Shown here one piece after another: positions 45,581-56,114 of a stretch of 64,000 nt of DNA. This DNA comes from Flavivirga eckloniae (lineage in GTDB: Bacteria > Bacteroidota > Bacteroidia > Flavobacteriales > Flavobacteriaceae): the NCBI RefSeq assembly GCF_002886045.1, contig NZ_CP025791.1, positions 1,875,001 through 1,939,000 of the forward strand, given 5' to 3'. How positions within the stretch are numbered: position 1 is the first letter of the stretch; each line of letters opens with the position of its first letter. Position numbers and translations under genes: made by a program. The notes under the pieces were generated by a model. The model was not told where the DNA came from and ran no database searches. It saw nothing but the letters and a program-made list of their open reading frames with translations.

Positions 45581-46549
45581 CTACTTAAACTCTATATGTG
45601 AAAATTGAGACTTAATTTGGGATTTTTTTATCTCTAAATTCTGGAGAAATTTTTGATGTGCATCGGAATTTGCATTAAATGGTTTGTGCTGCATGCCTTT
45701 TTGAACAACATCTATTTCTTCCATGGTTTTAGTTGCTTTTGAAGAGATCCAAACCTCATGAAAACTATTCCAGATATAATCAATAGCTATTTTACTTGGA
45801 TGAACCATGTCTTCGGTGTAAAAACGATAATCGCGGAGCTCGTCCATCATGATTTCATAAGACGGAAAATAAAATGATTGATGATTAACGCTTGATGATT
45901 CCTGGTTTAAGAATTGGTGTATTCCGGCTATTAAATGGGCTTTGCTTTGGGTGTTTTCTATAAAACCATCTTTTATATGACGTACTGGAGATACGGTAAA
46001 AATGATTGACGCCTTAGAATTCAACGTTCTTATAAAGCTTACAATGGTCTTTATTGATGTATAAACCTCATTAACCGAAAGCAATTCTTTTGTAAATTGT
46101 TTTTGTGGAACTTTATGGCAATTAGCAACAATGCTTTGGGTTTTCTCAAAACGATATACCCAAGCTGTACCTAAAGTAATAACTATATGTGTAGCCTTTT
46201 GAATTTGTTGATTTGTTGACTCAATAGTAGTATTTAAATCATTTAACAAATCTTCTTTGGAGGTATTACTCAATTTTGAATGCGCTTTAAAACTATGCCA
46301 TTGTTCGTTATGAAAAAAGATATCTTCTTCTGTATATAACTTTTTATTTATGACATCGGAAACTAAAGTTTCAATGGCTTTTGGGTGAAATAAAATGCCC
46401 AACGGATTTTGAGTATTTTGAAATTTAAAATAATCTAATTTCCCTCCAATGTTTTCTACGAAGCACGAACCTACTAATAACACATTAGAGTTATAGTCTA
46501 TTAGGTTTTTAGACAGTTTTTCTAATGGTATTTTTGTTTGTAGTTTCAT
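45581..46549 (-). CDS. GSCFA domain-containing protein
   Basis: 322 residues from the ATG at 46549; the 46567 start adds six residues before the conserved opening MKLQTKIPL. The GSCF motif is at VLLVGSCFVENIGGKLDYF, and ITLGTAWVY and YEIMMDELRDYRFYTEDMVHPS match the SGNH-like GSCFA family. It probably acts as a hydrolase/esterase; substrate unknown. Just upstream lies the GxxExxY insert. Confidence 0.93.
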   Translation of the reverse strand: MKLQTKIPLEKLSKNLIDYNSNVLLVGSCFVENIGGKLDYFKFQNTQNPLGILFHPKAIETLVSDVINKKLYTEEDIFFHNEQWHSFKAHSKLSNTSKEDLLNDLNTTIESTNQQIQKATHIVITLGTAWVYRFEKTQSIVANCHKVPQKQFTKELLSVNEVYTSIKTIVSFIRTLNSKASIIFTVSPVRHIKDGFIENTQSKAHLIAGIHQFLNQESSSVNHQSFYFPSYEIMMDELRDYRFYTEDMVHPSKIAIDYIWNSFHEVWISSKATKTMEEIDVVQKGMQHKPFNANSDAHQKFLQNLEIKKSQIKSQFSHIEFK

Positions 46550-46600
46550 TTGTTTTCTCGCTGACACTAAAAGTATTTTTTATTACTAAATACTATTTTT

Positions 46601-46640
46601 ATTTCTCGCGGAGGCGCTAAGTCGCAAAGAAACAAAGTTT
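46601..46640. repeat. left inverted repeat of the GxxExxY unit
   Basis: TTCTCGCGGAGGCGC...CGCAAAG...CAAAGTTT is an imperfect inverted copy of the right end at 47045-47080 (shared TCTCGC.GAG at the outside and CAAAGTTT at the inside). Confidence 0.6.
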
Positions 46641-46643
46641 GTG

Positions 46644-47044
46644 CTAATATAAACCGTTTACTATTCTGGTTATTCCTGTTTTTATTAGAGGGCTATTGAA
46701 ATTAATTAGCAATCCAAGCTTTAAACCTGTTAATTTTAAATAGGTGTGCAATTGTTTTGGGTGAACAGGATGAATTTCCTGCACTGATTTGATTTCAATA
46801 ATTACTTTGTTTTCAACAATTAAATCGGTTCTAAATCCTAAATCCAGTTTTTTATTTTTCCATACAACAGGTAATTGCTTTTGGCGCTCTACTAAAAAAC
46901 CCTGTCCTGTTAACTCAGAATATAAAATTTCTTCATAATACAGACTTTAACAAACCTGAACCTAATTCAACATGAATATGGTAACAGCAATCAACTATTT
47001 TTGTAGCTAAATAATTTTCAAAAAAGCTGTTCTTTTATTTTCAT
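46644..47044 (-). pseudogene. GxxExxY family gene with two frameshifts
   Basis: Reading from ATG at 47044 gives MKIKEQLF, then one extra T in a T6 run shifts the frame. The next frame (ENYLATKIVDCCYHIHVELGSG) has one extra T near codon 45. The last part (EEILYSELTGQG...IVENKVIIEIKSVQEI..LGLLINF) matches the C-terminus of GxxExxY/PD-(D/E)xK-like proteins. Repairing both shifts gives about 130 residues. Function of the family unknown. Sequencing error at both T-runs is possible. Confidence 0.82.
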
Positions 47045-47080
47045 AAAACTTTGCGCCTTTTGCAACTCTGCGAGATAAAT
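47045..47080. repeat. right inverted repeat of the GxxExxY unit
   Basis: AAACTTTGCGCC..GCAACTCTGCGAGA mirrors the left end at 46601-46640. It stops four bases before the alaS stop codon. Confidence 0.6.
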
Positions 47081-47083
47081 CGA

Positions 47084-49699
47084 TTAATTCAAATAACTCT
47101 TAGCCTTCTCCAAAGCCTCTTCAATTCCATCTGGATTTTTACCACCAGCAGTAGCAAAAAATGGCTGTCCGCCACCACCGCCTTGGATATACTTTCCAAG
47201 TTCTCTAACTACCTGCCCTGCATTTAATTCCTTGCTAGCCACTAACTCTTTTGAGATGTAACAAGACAAGAGTGCTTTTCCTTTTTGTTCGGTTCCAAAT
47301 AAGAGAAACAAATTATCAAACTGACTTCCCAGTTCAAAAGCCACATCTTTTAAGCCTCCTGCATCCAGATCTAACTTTTTTGCTAAAAACTGAATTCCAT
47401 TAATATCTTGCAATTCATTTTTAAGCTCACCTTTAATATTTTTAGCTTTATCCTTTAATAAAGCTTCTATCTGTTTTTTAAGATTTGTATTTTCTTCTTG
47501 CAGGCTCTGTATAGCTTTTACTGGCTCTTTTGCATTATTAAGTAAATCTTTTATTTCGAAATACGTACGGTTGTTTTCAAAATAAAAATCTTTCACGGCA
47601 TCATGGGTAATGGCTTCTATTCGACGAATTCCAGCTGCTACCGCACCTTCCGATGTTATTTTAAAGTGCCAAATATCTGCTGTATTCTTTACATGTGTTC
47701 CTCCGCAAAGTTCGATAGATTGACCAAAACGGATAGAACGAACGGTGTCCCCATACTTTTCACCAAACAAGCTCATAGCTCCATCTGCTATCGCTTCTTC
47801 TTTAGGCGTATTACGCTTTTCTACTAATGGTAACTTCCCTTCTATTCTAGCATTTACAAAGTTTTCTACATCGCGTAATTCTTCAACTGTTAGTTTTGAA
47901 AAATGAGAAAAATCGAAACGCAAATACTTCGAGTGTACCGCACTTCCTTTTTGTTCAACATGGGTTCCTAAAACCTCTCTTAAGGCTTGATGCAATAAAT
48001 GGGTTGCTGTATGATTACATTCTGTTCTATACCGTTGTTTGGAATCTACAACTGCTTTAAACGTTTCTTCAACATGCTTTGGCAAGTTTTTAGCAAAATG
48101 AATGATTACATTATTTTCTTTCTTAGTATCTAAAATATAAATAACATCACCACGTGTATCTTCCAAATATCCTTTATCCCCTACCTGGCCTCCTCCTTCT
48201 GGGTAAAATGGCGTTATATTAAATACCAACTGATACATTTCGCCATCCTTTTTAGAAACGACTTTTCTGTATCGGGTTAATTTAACTTGAGCCTCAAGTG
48301 AATCGTAACCTATAAACTCTTCTTCAGCATCATCAAATAAAATAGTCCAATCGTCTGTAGATACTTCACTGGCAGCACGCGAACGGCTCTTTTGTTTTTG
48401 AAGTTCAGCATCAAACCCTTTTTCATCGAGTTTTAATCCTTTTTCATTTAAAATAAGCGCGGTTAAATCTATTGGAAAACCATATGTATCATACAATTCA
48501 AAAGCTTTTTCTCCAGAAACTGTATCATTTTTCGTTTCTTCTACAATTCTATTTAATAGTACAAGACCTTGATCCAAGGTTCTTAAAAATGACTGTTCTT
48601 CCTCTTTTATAACATTTTCAATAAGCTGCTTTTGAGCCTTTAATTCTGGAAAAGCATTTCCCATTTTCTTACTCAAAACATCCACTAACCTATAAATAAA
48701 AGCTTCTTTTTTGTTTAAGAACGTAAAACCATAACGCACTGCTCTTCGTAAAATTCTACGAATAACATAACCAGCGCCAGTATTACTCGGTAGTTGGCCG
48801 TCTGCTATAGAAAATGCCACAGCTCTCACATGATCTGCTATAACACGAATAGCAACATCTACGTTTTCAACCTTACCATACTTCTTTTTAGTAATTGTTT
48901 CTATTTCCCTAATTAAAGGTGTAAAAACATCTGTATCATAATTAGATTGAACGCCTTGTAACACCATACACAGACGTTCAAAGCCCATTCCGGTATCAAT
49001 ATGTTTATCTGGAAGGTTTTCTAAACTACCATTTGCCTTACGATTGTATTGCATGAAAACCAAATTCCAAATTTCTACAACTTGCGGGTGGTCTTGATTA
49101 ACCAATTCCTTTCCGGGAACTTTTGCTTTTTCTTCTGCAGAGCGAATATCTACATGTATTTCGCTACAAGGCCCGCAAGGCCCCTGGTCTCCCATTTCCC
49201 AGAAGTTGTCTTTTTTATCTCCTTTTAAAATACGGTCTTCTGCAATGTGTTGCTTCCAAAAATCGTAAGCTTCAGTATCCATTGGAAGATTATCGGCATC
49301 CTCACTCCCTTCAAAAACGGTAACATATAATATGTCCTTGTCGATGCCATAAACTTCGGTTAATAATTCCCAAGCCCATGCTATGGCTTCTTTCTTAAAA
49401 TAATCGCCAAAACTCCAGTTACCCAGCATTTCAAAAAGTGTATGGTGGTATGTGTCGTACCCCACCTCTTCTAAATCGTTATGCTTTCCAGAAACACGTA
49501 AGCATTTTTGGGAATCTGTAATACGGTTGTTCTTTGGTTGTGCATTCCCTAAAAAGTATTCTTTAAAAGGCGCCATCCCCGAGTTTACAAACATTAAAGT
49601 AGGATCGTCCTTTAAAACCATAGGTGCGGATGGAACAATACTATGCTTTTTTTCTTCAAAAAAACTTAAAAACTTAGACCGTATATCTTGTGACTTCAT
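47084..49699 (-). CDS. alaS: alanyl-tRNA synthetase
   Basis: The 871-residue protein charges and proofreads tRNA-Ala. It has the class II catalytic core ([29 protein letters not shown]), the editing domain with [11 protein letters not shown] and CGGTHV zinc motifs (about 560-665), and the C-Ala domain ending [14 protein letters not shown]. Normal length. Its 3' end carries the inverted repeat of the GxxExxY unit. Confidence 0.98.
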   Translation of the reverse strand: MKSQDIRSKFLSFFEEKKHSIVPSAPMVLKDDPTLMFVNSGMAPFKEYFLGNAQPKNNRITDSQKCLRVSGKHNDLEEVGYDTYHHTLFEMLGNWSFGDYFKKEAIAWAWELLTEVYGIDKDILYVTVFEGSEDADNLPMDTEAYDFWKQHIAEDRILKGDKKDNFWEMGDQGPCGPCSEIHVDIRSAEEKAKVPGKELVNQDHPQVVEIWNLVFMQYNRKANGSLENLPDKHIDTGMGFERLCMVLQGVQSNYDTDVFTPLIREIETITKKKYGKVENVDVAIRVIADHVRAVAFSIADGQLPSNTGAGYVIRRILRRAVRYGFTFLNKKEAFIYRLVDVLSKKMGNAFPELKAQKQLIENVIKEEEQSFLRTLDQGLVLLNRIVEETKNDTVSGEKAFELYDTYGFPIDLTALILNEKGLKLDEKGFDAELQKQKSRSRAASEVSTDDWTILFDDAEEEFIGYDSLEAQVKLTRYRKVVSKKDGEMYQLVFNITPFYPEGGGQVGDKGYLEDTRGDVIYILDTKKENNVIIHFAKNLPKHVEETFKAVVDSKQRYRTECNHTATHLLHQALREVLGTHVEQKGSAVHSKYLRFDFSHFSKLTVEELRDVENFVNARIEGKLPLVEKRNTPKEEAIADGAMSLFGEKYGDTVRSIRFGQSIELCGGTHVKNTADIWHFKITSEGAVAAGIRRIEAITHDAVKDFYFENNRTYFEIKDLLNNAKEPVKAIQSLQEENTNLKKQIEALLKDKAKNIKGELKNELQDINGIQFLAKKLDLDAGGLKDVAFELGSQFDNLFLLFGTEQKGKALLSCYISKELVASKELNAGQVVRELGKYIQGGGGGQPFFATAGGKNPDGIEEALEKAKSYLN

Positions 49700-49840
49700 C
49701 TATTATTGTTAAATCTTGTTTCTTTTAAATTCTTTTTAATAAGAAACAATTTTTATATTTACCTCTTAATTTATCTTAAATTTAAGATATCGTTAACCTT
49801 CAGTGAAAAAGAATCGTAAATGAATATGATAATTTTTTTG

Positions 49841-49848
49841 TAGGTTTG
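49841..49848 (+). promoter_or_regulatory. -7 element TAGGTTTG before the M23 peptidase gene
   Basis: Exact TAnnTTTG match 71 bases before the ATG at 49919, giving a leader of about 65 bases. A nearer TAAATTTA is a weaker alternative. Confidence 0.35.
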
Positions 49849-49918
49849 CTCGTTTGCATATTAAATGCTGTGATTTCTATTACTTAAATTTAGTTGCAAA
49901 AATAGTATAATTTAAGAA

Positions 49919-50890
49919 ATGAGTAAGGTAAAATATTATTACGATCCCGAATCGCTCTCCTACCGAAAAATAGAGCGAAAAAAAAGAACTACTTTTAAGT
50001 ATGCCTCCTTCTTTATTTTAGGCTGTGCTTTTTTTGCTTTCATCTTTGTTTTTATTGCCAGTCAGTACATAGAATCTCCTAAGGAGAAGGCTTTAAAACG
50101 TGAATTGCACAATATGCAGTTACAGTTTGAATTGCTTAATAAAAAAATGGCCGAAGCTGAAACTGTTTTAGCAAATATTGAAGACAGGGACAATAATATT
50201 TATCGTGTTTATTTTGAAGCTAATCCTATTCCAGAAGCACAGCGTAGAGCTGGTTTTGGAGGAATAAACAGATATCGGGATTTGGAAGGTTTCGACAATT
50301 CTAAATTAATTATAGAAAGTAACAAACGTATCGATATACTACAAAAACAAATTGTAGTGCAATCCAAATCGCTTGACGAAATTGCTGTCTTAGCAGAGGA
50401 AAAAGAAAAGATTTTAGCTGCTATTCCGGCTATACAACCTGTAAGTAACGAAGACTTAACTAGAATGGCTTCTGGTTATGGTATGCGATCGGATCCGTTT
50501 ACTAAGGCTCGAAAAATGCATTGGGGTATGGATTTTACCGCTCCAAGAGGCACACCTATTTATGCTAGTGGTGATGGAAAAGTTGTTCGCGCCGATTCGG
50601 GATCCAGTGGCTATGGTAAACATATACGAATTGATCATGGTTTTGGATACATTAGTTTATATGCACATTTATATAAATATAATGTGAAAAAGAATCAAAA
50701 GGTTAAGCGTGGTGATTTAATTGGTTTTGTGGGGAGCACAGGACGTTCTGAAGCACCTCACCTACACTACGAGATTTTTAAAGATGGTAAACGTATAAAT
50801 CCTATAAACTTCTACTATGGTAGTTTAACTGCTGAAGAATTTAACAAATTACTAGAGCATGCCTCTTTAGAAAATCAATCTCTGGATTAA
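49919..50890 (+). CDS. M23 family peptidoglycan metallopeptidase
   Basis: The 323-residue protein has one N-terminal span (about 27-48), a coiled coil (about 55-90) and a LytM/M23 domain (about 175-310). Zinc-site residues are visible at HWGMDFTAPRG and the HLHYEIF pair, with the GYGMRSDPF entry. It cuts peptide cross-links in peptidoglycan or activates amidases from the inner membrane. The stop shares one base with the next start (TAATG), so translation is coupled. Confidence 0.95.
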   Translation: MSKVKYYYDPESLSYRKIERKKRTTFKYASFFILGCAFFAFIFVFIASQYIESPKEKALKRELHNMQLQFELLNKKMAEAETVLANIEDRDNNIYRVYFEANPIPEAQRRAGFGGINRYRDLEGFDNSKLIIESNKRIDILQKQIVVQSKSLDEIAVLAEEKEKILAAIPAIQPVSNEDLTRMASGYGMRSDPFTKARKMHWGMDFTAPRGTPIYASGDGKVVRADSGSSGYGKHIRIDHGFGYISLYAHLYKYNVKKNQKVKRGDLIGFVGSTGRSEAPHLHYEIFKDGKRINPINFYYGSLTAEEFNKLLEHASLENQSLD

Positions 50891-51219
50891 TGCATATAGA
50901 TTTACCCGAAAAACGATATTATGGTATAGGCGAAGTCGCCAAAGCTTTTGATGTTAATACGTCTTTAATTCGTTTTTGGGAAAAGGAATTTGATGTATTA
51001 AAGCCTAAAAAGAATGCTAAAGGAAATCGGAAGTTTACTCCAGAAGACATTAAGAACCTAAAACTTATTTATCATCTTGTTAAAGAACGTGGATTTACGC
51101 TTGATGGAGCAAAAATTCATTTAAAAGAAGGTAAAAAGGAAACACTTTCTAATTTTGAAATTATAAGCAAACTGGAAGGCGTGAAAAACCAACTGATTAA
51201 AATAAAGCAGCATCTTTAA
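50890..51219 (+). CDS. MerR family transcriptional regulator
   Basis: This 109-residue protein has an HTH at YYGIGEVAKAFDVNTSLIRFWEKEFDVLKPKK and helix 3 TPEDIKNLKLIYHLVKERGFTLDGAK. The C-terminal effector part is short. Typical of the small MerR proteins coupled to M23 peptidases in flavobacteria. Translationally coupled to the peptidase. Confidence 0.93.
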   Translation: MHIDLPEKRYYGIGEVAKAFDVNTSLIRFWEKEFDVLKPKKNAKGNRKFTPEDIKNLKLIYHLVKERGFTLDGAKIHLKEGKKETLSNFEIISKLEGVKNQLIKIKQHL

Positions 51220-51325
51220 AATTCACTGCTATTGATAAAAAACGCATGCCTTTGTGTAACTTTTTTAAACATTAGGTGTCTTACAAGTAATCTAACCATT
51301 AACAAATCATATAAACTCATTTATC

Positions 51326-51913
51326 ATGAAAAAATTTTTACCATGGATCGTTATAGGAATTCTAGCTATTGGTCTATACTCTTGGGGAAAAGGATTTAAT
51401 AATACGGCTGTTGAATATGAAGCTGATGCAAAAACCGCATGGTCTAATGTTGAAAGTGCTTACCAACGTCGTGCCGATTTAATACCAAACTTAGTTTCTA
51501 CAGTAAAAGGATATGCAGCACATGAAAAAGAAACTCTTGAAGGCGTAATTAAAGCACGTTCTGAAGCTACAAAAACAACAATTAACGTTAATGATTTATC
51601 ACCGGAAAAAATAGCACAATTTCAAAAGGCGCAACAGGGTTTAAGTGGAGCTTTATCTAAATTACTTTTAACAGTTGAGCGCTATCCTGAGCTTAAAGCT
51701 GATAAAAGCTTTTTAGAATTACAATCTCAATTAGAAGGCACCGAGAATAGAATTAACGTTGAACGTAATCGTTATAATAGTACTGTAAATATATATGATA
51801 AGTATATTAAAAAATTCCCAGGAAAAATATTAGCTAGTCTATTTGGCTTTGAAGAAATGCCAAGATACAAAAGTGCTCCCGGCAGTGAAAATGCCCCTAA
51901 AGTTGAATTTTAA
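51326..51913 (+). CDS. LemA family protein
   Basis: 195 residues: N-terminal span (about 4-20), then the LemA helical core (EYEADAKTAWSNVESAYQRRADLIPNLV..) and ENRINVERNRYNSTVNIYDKYIKKFPG. Inner-membrane-anchored; role poorly known. Its stop overlaps the next start (TAATG), forming a LemA-TPM-TPM operon. Confidence 0.95.
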   Translation: MKKFLPWIVIGILAIGLYSWGKGFNNTAVEYEADAKTAWSNVESAYQRRADLIPNLVSTVKGYAAHEKETLEGVIKARSEATKTTINVNDLSPEKIAQFQKAQQGLSGALSKLLLTVERYPELKADKSFLELQSQLEGTENRINVERNRYNSTVNIYDKYIKKFPGKILASLFGFEEMPRYKSAPGSENAPKVEF

Positions 51914-52350
51914 TGTCGAAAGTTGAAGATTTTCTTACTCCTTCCGAAGAACAAGAAATTGTTGAGGCTATTAGACAGGCTGAACTAAACACTTCTGGAG
52001 AAATAAGAGTTCATATTGAAAAAACCTCAAATGGAGATGCCACTAATCGTGCTTTAGAACTTTTTCATACCTTAAAGATGGATAACACCAGGCTTCAAAA
52101 TGGAGTGCTAATTTACGTAGCCATTGAAGACAAAGCCTTTGTTATTTATGGAGATAAAGGTATAAACGATGCTGTTTCAAGCGATTTTTGGGATAGCACC
52201 AAAGACATAATACAATTCCATTTTAAAAAAGGGGATTTTAAACAAGGATTGATTGAAGGCGTCTTAAAATCTGGAGAACAACTAAAACAGTATTTCCCTT
52301 ATACAGATTCGGACATCGATGAGCTCCCAAATGAAATTTCAAAAGGTTAA
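51913..52350 (+). CDS. TPM domain protein without membrane anchor
   Basis: 145 residues with a TPM phosphatase-like domain throughout (LTPSEEQEIVEAIRQAELNTSGEIRVHIE, AFVIYGDKGINDAV). No signal peptide or span, so cytoplasmic, unlike its neighbour. TPM proteins often accompany LemA. Overlaps lemA by one base. Confidence 0.9.
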   Translation: MSKVEDFLTPSEEQEIVEAIRQAELNTSGEIRVHIEKTSNGDATNRALELFHTLKMDNTRLQNGVLIYVAIEDKAFVIYGDKGINDAVSSDFWDSTKDIIQFHFKKGDFKQGLIEGVLKSGEQLKQYFPYTDSDIDELPNEISKG

Positions 52351-52360
52351 GATTAAAGAA

Positions 52361-53194
52361 ATGCAGTTACCTACAAAACACAAAAACATTATTATTTCTT
52401 TGTTCCTTTCACTCTTTGTTTTAGGGACTACTTCTGCTCAATTTAAAATACCTAAAAAGCCTTCAGATAAAAAGCAAACTTTTGTATACGACTATACCAG
52501 TCCTAAGTTACTTTCAAAAAGAGACAGTACTGAACTAGCGGTTAAACTTAGAAAGTATTCTGACACTACTTCTACTCAAATAGTTGTAGCTATTATTAAT
52601 TCTACAGAAGGAGAATATATTAATTTTTTAGGAGCTCAATGGCTGGATGAATGGGGTATTGGGCAAGCCAAAAAAGACAATGGCATATTGATATTATTAG
52701 CCAAAAACGATAGAAAAATAGGAATAAACACGGGGTATGGTATTGAACATCTTTTAACAGATGCATTATCTAAACGCATTATAGAAAGTGATATAATCCC
52801 TTATTTCAAACGAAACGATTACTATGGTGGTTTAAATAGAGGAACAGATGCTATTTTTGAAGTATTAAAAGGCGAATATAAAGGTTCCCGTAAATCATCT
52901 AATAAAGGCTTTCCTGTAGGGCTTATATTTATATTCTTTTTTATTTTTATTGTTATTCTCATTTCAATATCCAAGAATAAACGTGGCGGCGGCGGTAGTA
53001 ATAAAGGAAATAGGTCTGCCGCTGCTGATATACTAGAAGCTATTATCTTAAGTAATATGGGACGTGGTAGCTTTGGAAAATCATCCAGTGGTTGGGGCGG
53101 AAGTTCTGGTGGAGGATGGTCATCAGGCGGTGGTTTTGGTGGTGGATTTGGAGGCGGTTCCGGCGGAGGTGGAGGCGCATCAGGTGGCTGGTAA
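52361..53194 (+). CDS. TPM domain protein, YgcG-like, Gly-rich tail
   Basis: 277 residues from the ATG at 52361; an upstream start at 52319 would overlap the previous gene by 32 bases. The signal peptide (ending TSAQ) is followed by a TPM domain (about 40-180), a membrane span (about 188-208), and a tail of Gly/Ser repeats ending ASGGW. This is the exported partner of the LemA/TPM set. Confidence 0.92.
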   Translation: MQLPTKHKNIIISLFLSLFVLGTTSAQFKIPKKPSDKKQTFVYDYTSPKLLSKRDSTELAVKLRKYSDTTSTQIVVAIINSTEGEYINFLGAQWLDEWGIGQAKKDNGILILLAKNDRKIGINTGYGIEHLLTDALSKRIIESDIIPYFKRNDYYGGLNRGTDAIFEVLKGEYKGSRKSSNKGFPVGLIFIFFFIFIVILISISKNKRGGGGSNKGNRSAAADILEAIILSNMGRGSFGKSSSGWGGSSGGGWSSGGGFGGGFGGGSGGGGGASGGW

Positions 53195-53195
53195 A

Positions 53196-55970
53196 CTAAA
53201 ACACATGAAAACCTCTTTCCCTTATTTCTCCTTTTTTACCTAAACTATTAAATTTCCAACTAAAGTTTAACATAAAATACCGTTGTAAAACCGTGCTTTG
53301 AGAGTCTTGTATAAAATTCTGATTTGCAGTTCGTCTTGCATTCGTATTTTGGTTCAATAAATCGTAAGCTTTTAGTGTTACTGTTGCTTTATCTTTCATT
53401 AAAGAATAGGCCAAAGCAGCATTCCAAAACCAGGAACTTTTTTGAAAACCGTCAGCAATATTTGGGTTGTAATCGTATTGTATGTCATTTCTCCATTCTA
53501 AATGTTTAGGTAAAAAGGTTGCTGTTCCTAATCGAAATGAATGATAAAGAAACTCTCTATCTTCAAAGGAATCGATATCGTAGGTATTTTTAGTAAAATT
53601 AACCTGATACTGTGGTCTAAATTCCACAACATCCTTCCATAAAAACGTAACATTAACTCTAGGAGATATTGATGTTACATTGCCCGCATATTGCACTCCG
53701 TTATTATAATTTATACTTCTATTTTTATTTCCGCCAAAGCCGACACCGCATCTTAAGGTTCTTAGCGAGTCTAACTTAAACCTTTTTCTAAAACTTAAAT
53801 TCCCGTTAATTGTATAGTTGCCATTTACATTTGTGTAAGTTGTTTTTCTAACAAAGTTTTCATCTACAATTGTATTAGAAACCACCTGATTGTTTGTAAA
53901 ATTGGCACTAAAATAAGAGTAAATCCCCGTTCCTTTTTGAAAGTCGAAAGCATGATAATTTAAGTGAACCCTGTGGTTGGTGATTGGTTTTAAATTTGGA
54001 TTACCGATTATTGTATTTAAGGGGTCTGAAACGTTTTGAAATGCTTGCAACTGCCTTAACTGTGGTGGATTGTTACTTAGGTTATAGCCCATATACATTG
54101 ATGATTTAGGACTAAACCTATAGTCGAAATTAGAACTTAACTCCTTAGCTTCGAACTTTTGTTTAATACTAAACTCTGGTCTCAACACATCTTTGTTTTC
54201 CAGATTTCTAAACAAATAACTGGTTCTAAATCGAGCAGACCATTTTTTGTTTCTATATCTAATGGATAATTCCGGTCTTAGTATTTCATTTATGTATTCA
54301 AAATCCGTACTTAAATCTGAGTTAAAAACCGTATATGCCCCATTATCATCTTTGTCTAATGTACTTTGTTTATCTTCCTGTTTATTTCGGCTATATCGGT
54401 ACCCTAAATTTAAAAATAATTCCTTGGCTATTATTGGTAGGTTATAATTTATACCAGTATTAATATTATTAGATTTATTGGTTCCTTCTGTAAATTGGTC
54501 TCTAATAATCTCATTAGGGTTATCTCCATATATGCTCGTTTTAGAAGATAAAAAATCATCACTTTCCCTGTTACTAATCTCATTGTCTATATTCAACCTC
54601 AGGTAAGCGCCTTTTGAACCAAAACGCTTTGTAACTTCTATATTGTTACTAAAACTTTTACCAATAGTTTCAACAAGCGACTCGGTATTTGATTCGTTGG
54701 TCAATACTCCTAATTCGTCTTTAGAATTTTCATCTCTGTAAAAAACGGTTTTATTTTTTGTTTGGCTAAATCTAGGAGCAATGTTTATTAATAAAGTAGA
54801 ATCGACTTTAATATCGAATGCCATATTCGCATTATGGCTATCGTTATCGTTGTATGATCTAGAATCTGAATTAGTAAAATATCTGGAATCTGGTAATATA
54901 TTCTCGCGCTCTGTAATTGTTACATTATCTGAACTACTACTTGCATAAAAATAGTCTGATCCTAAATCTAATTGCTCTCCCAATTTATCTGCAAAATTTA
55001 CACCAACATTATTAGAGGTGGTAATACCTTGTCCGCCTCCAAACGATCGTCCTCCTACATCAAAAGAACCATCACCTGAAAAACTGATAGAGTTGCCTCC
55101 ACCAAACATTTTTCTTATTTCTCCAAAACTAAACCCAGGAGAGTTTACATTATTGCCTCCGGCCAATACACTAAACCGTTGGTCGTTATCAAAACGATTA
55201 ATCATCCCTGCAAACTCATACCTTTCATCTGTTCCTCCTCCTGCCGAAGCCCGTCCAAAAACACCTTTATTGTTTTCCTTTTTTACAGTAAGGTTTATTG
55301 TTTTATTTTCTCCATCTCCCCGTTCTCCGGAAAATGCCTGAGCTTTTGTTTTTGTATCAACCACCTGTACTTTCTCAATAATACTCTTTGTTAGGTTTCT
55401 AGTGGTAATGGTTGGGTCGCTTCCAAAAAAAGGCTTACCATTTACAAGAATCTGGCTTACAGATTTACCATTTACTGTTATTTTTCCTTCTTCATCTACT
55501 TCTACACCGGGTAAGACCTTTAACAAATCTTCAACATTAGCGTCTTTTTTGGTTTTAAAGGATTTTACATTAAATTCAAGCGTATCTTTTTTAATAGTAA
55601 TTGGTGCCCTGGAGGTTATAACAATCTCTTCCAACGCATCGGTATCTGTTTGTAATTTAATGACACCTAAATTAATTTCCTTCTTTTTTAGGTTGATGGT
55701 CTTGGTATATGTTTTATATCCAACAAAAGATACGAATAGATTCAAATTCTCATCGCTAGATTTATCTTCTAAAGAAAACTTACCATGCCTATCTGAAATG
55801 GTATAGGTAACCACCGAACTATCTTTTACTCGTTCTAAATGTATCGTAGCAGATTCTAACGGAAGGCTTTCTTCTTCAGAGATCAAAACCCCAGAGACTT
55901 TAAAAGCTTTAGATTGAGAAAAGGATACGGTTACACATAACAATATCGAGCAAAAAATTAATTTCCGCAT
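53196..55970 (-). CDS. outer-membrane beta-barrel protein with carboxypeptidase-like N-terminal domain
   Basis: This 924-residue protein has a signal peptide (VSFSQS), a CarboxypepD_reg-like domain (about 24-105), a plug-like segment (DLLKVLPGVEVDEEGKITVNG..ILVNGKPFF) and a long barrel with Gly/Asn-rich extracellular loops. This matches the OMP_b-brl_3 class related to TonB receptors but lacking SusC partners. No SusD nearby. Converges on the TPM gene with one base between stops. Confidence 0.9.
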   Translation of the reverse strand: MRKLIFCSILLCVTVSFSQSKAFKVSGVLISEEESLPLESATIHLERVKDSSVVTYTISDRHGKFSLEDKSSDENLNLFVSFVGYKTYTKTINLKKKEINLGVIKLQTDTDALEEIVITSRAPITIKKDTLEFNVKSFKTKKDANVEDLLKVLPGVEVDEEGKITVNGKSVSQILVNGKPFFGSDPTITTRNLTKSIIEKVQVVDTKTKAQAFSGERGDGENKTINLTVKKENNKGVFGRASAGGGTDERYEFAGMINRFDNDQRFSVLAGGNNVNSPGFSFGEIRKMFGGGNSISFSGDGSFDVGGRSFGGGQGITTSNNVGVNFADKLGEQLDLGSDYFYASSSSDNVTITERENILPDSRYFTNSDSRSYNDNDSHNANMAFDIKVDSTLLINIAPRFSQTKNKTVFYRDENSKDELGVLTNESNTESLVETIGKSFSNNIEVTKRFGSKGAYLRLNIDNEISNRESDDFLSSKTSIYGDNPNEIIRDQFTEGTNKSNNINTGINYNLPIIAKELFLNLGYRYSRNKQEDKQSTLDKDDNGAYTVFNSDLSTDFEYINEILRPELSIRYRNKKWSARFRTSYLFRNLENKDVLRPEFSIKQKFEAKELSSNFDYRFSPKSSMYMGYNLSNNPPQLRQLQAFQNVSDPLNTIIGNPNLKPITNHRVHLNYHAFDFQKGTGIYSYFSANFTNNQVVSNTIVDENFVRKTTYTNVNGNYTINGNLSFRKRFKLDSLRTLRCGVGFGGNKNRSINYNNGVQYAGNVTSISPRVNVTFLWKDVVEFRPQYQVNFTKNTYDIDSFEDREFLYHSFRLGTATFLPKHLEWRNDIQYDYNPNIADGFQKSSWFWNAALAYSLMKDKATVTLKAYDLLNQNTNARRTANQNFIQDSQSTVLQRYFMLNFSWKFNSLGKKGEIRERGFHVF

Positions 55971-56114
55971 TTTAACAGGGACTTGATGATGAATAATTAT
56001 TGCTTTTTTAAAATACTATAGTTAAAAAAACACCCTACGAAGATAAATTAGTACTTATATAAATTTTCTTAAAAAAGACTTAAATCATTCATAAAAGTGT
56101 AATTATCATACAAG

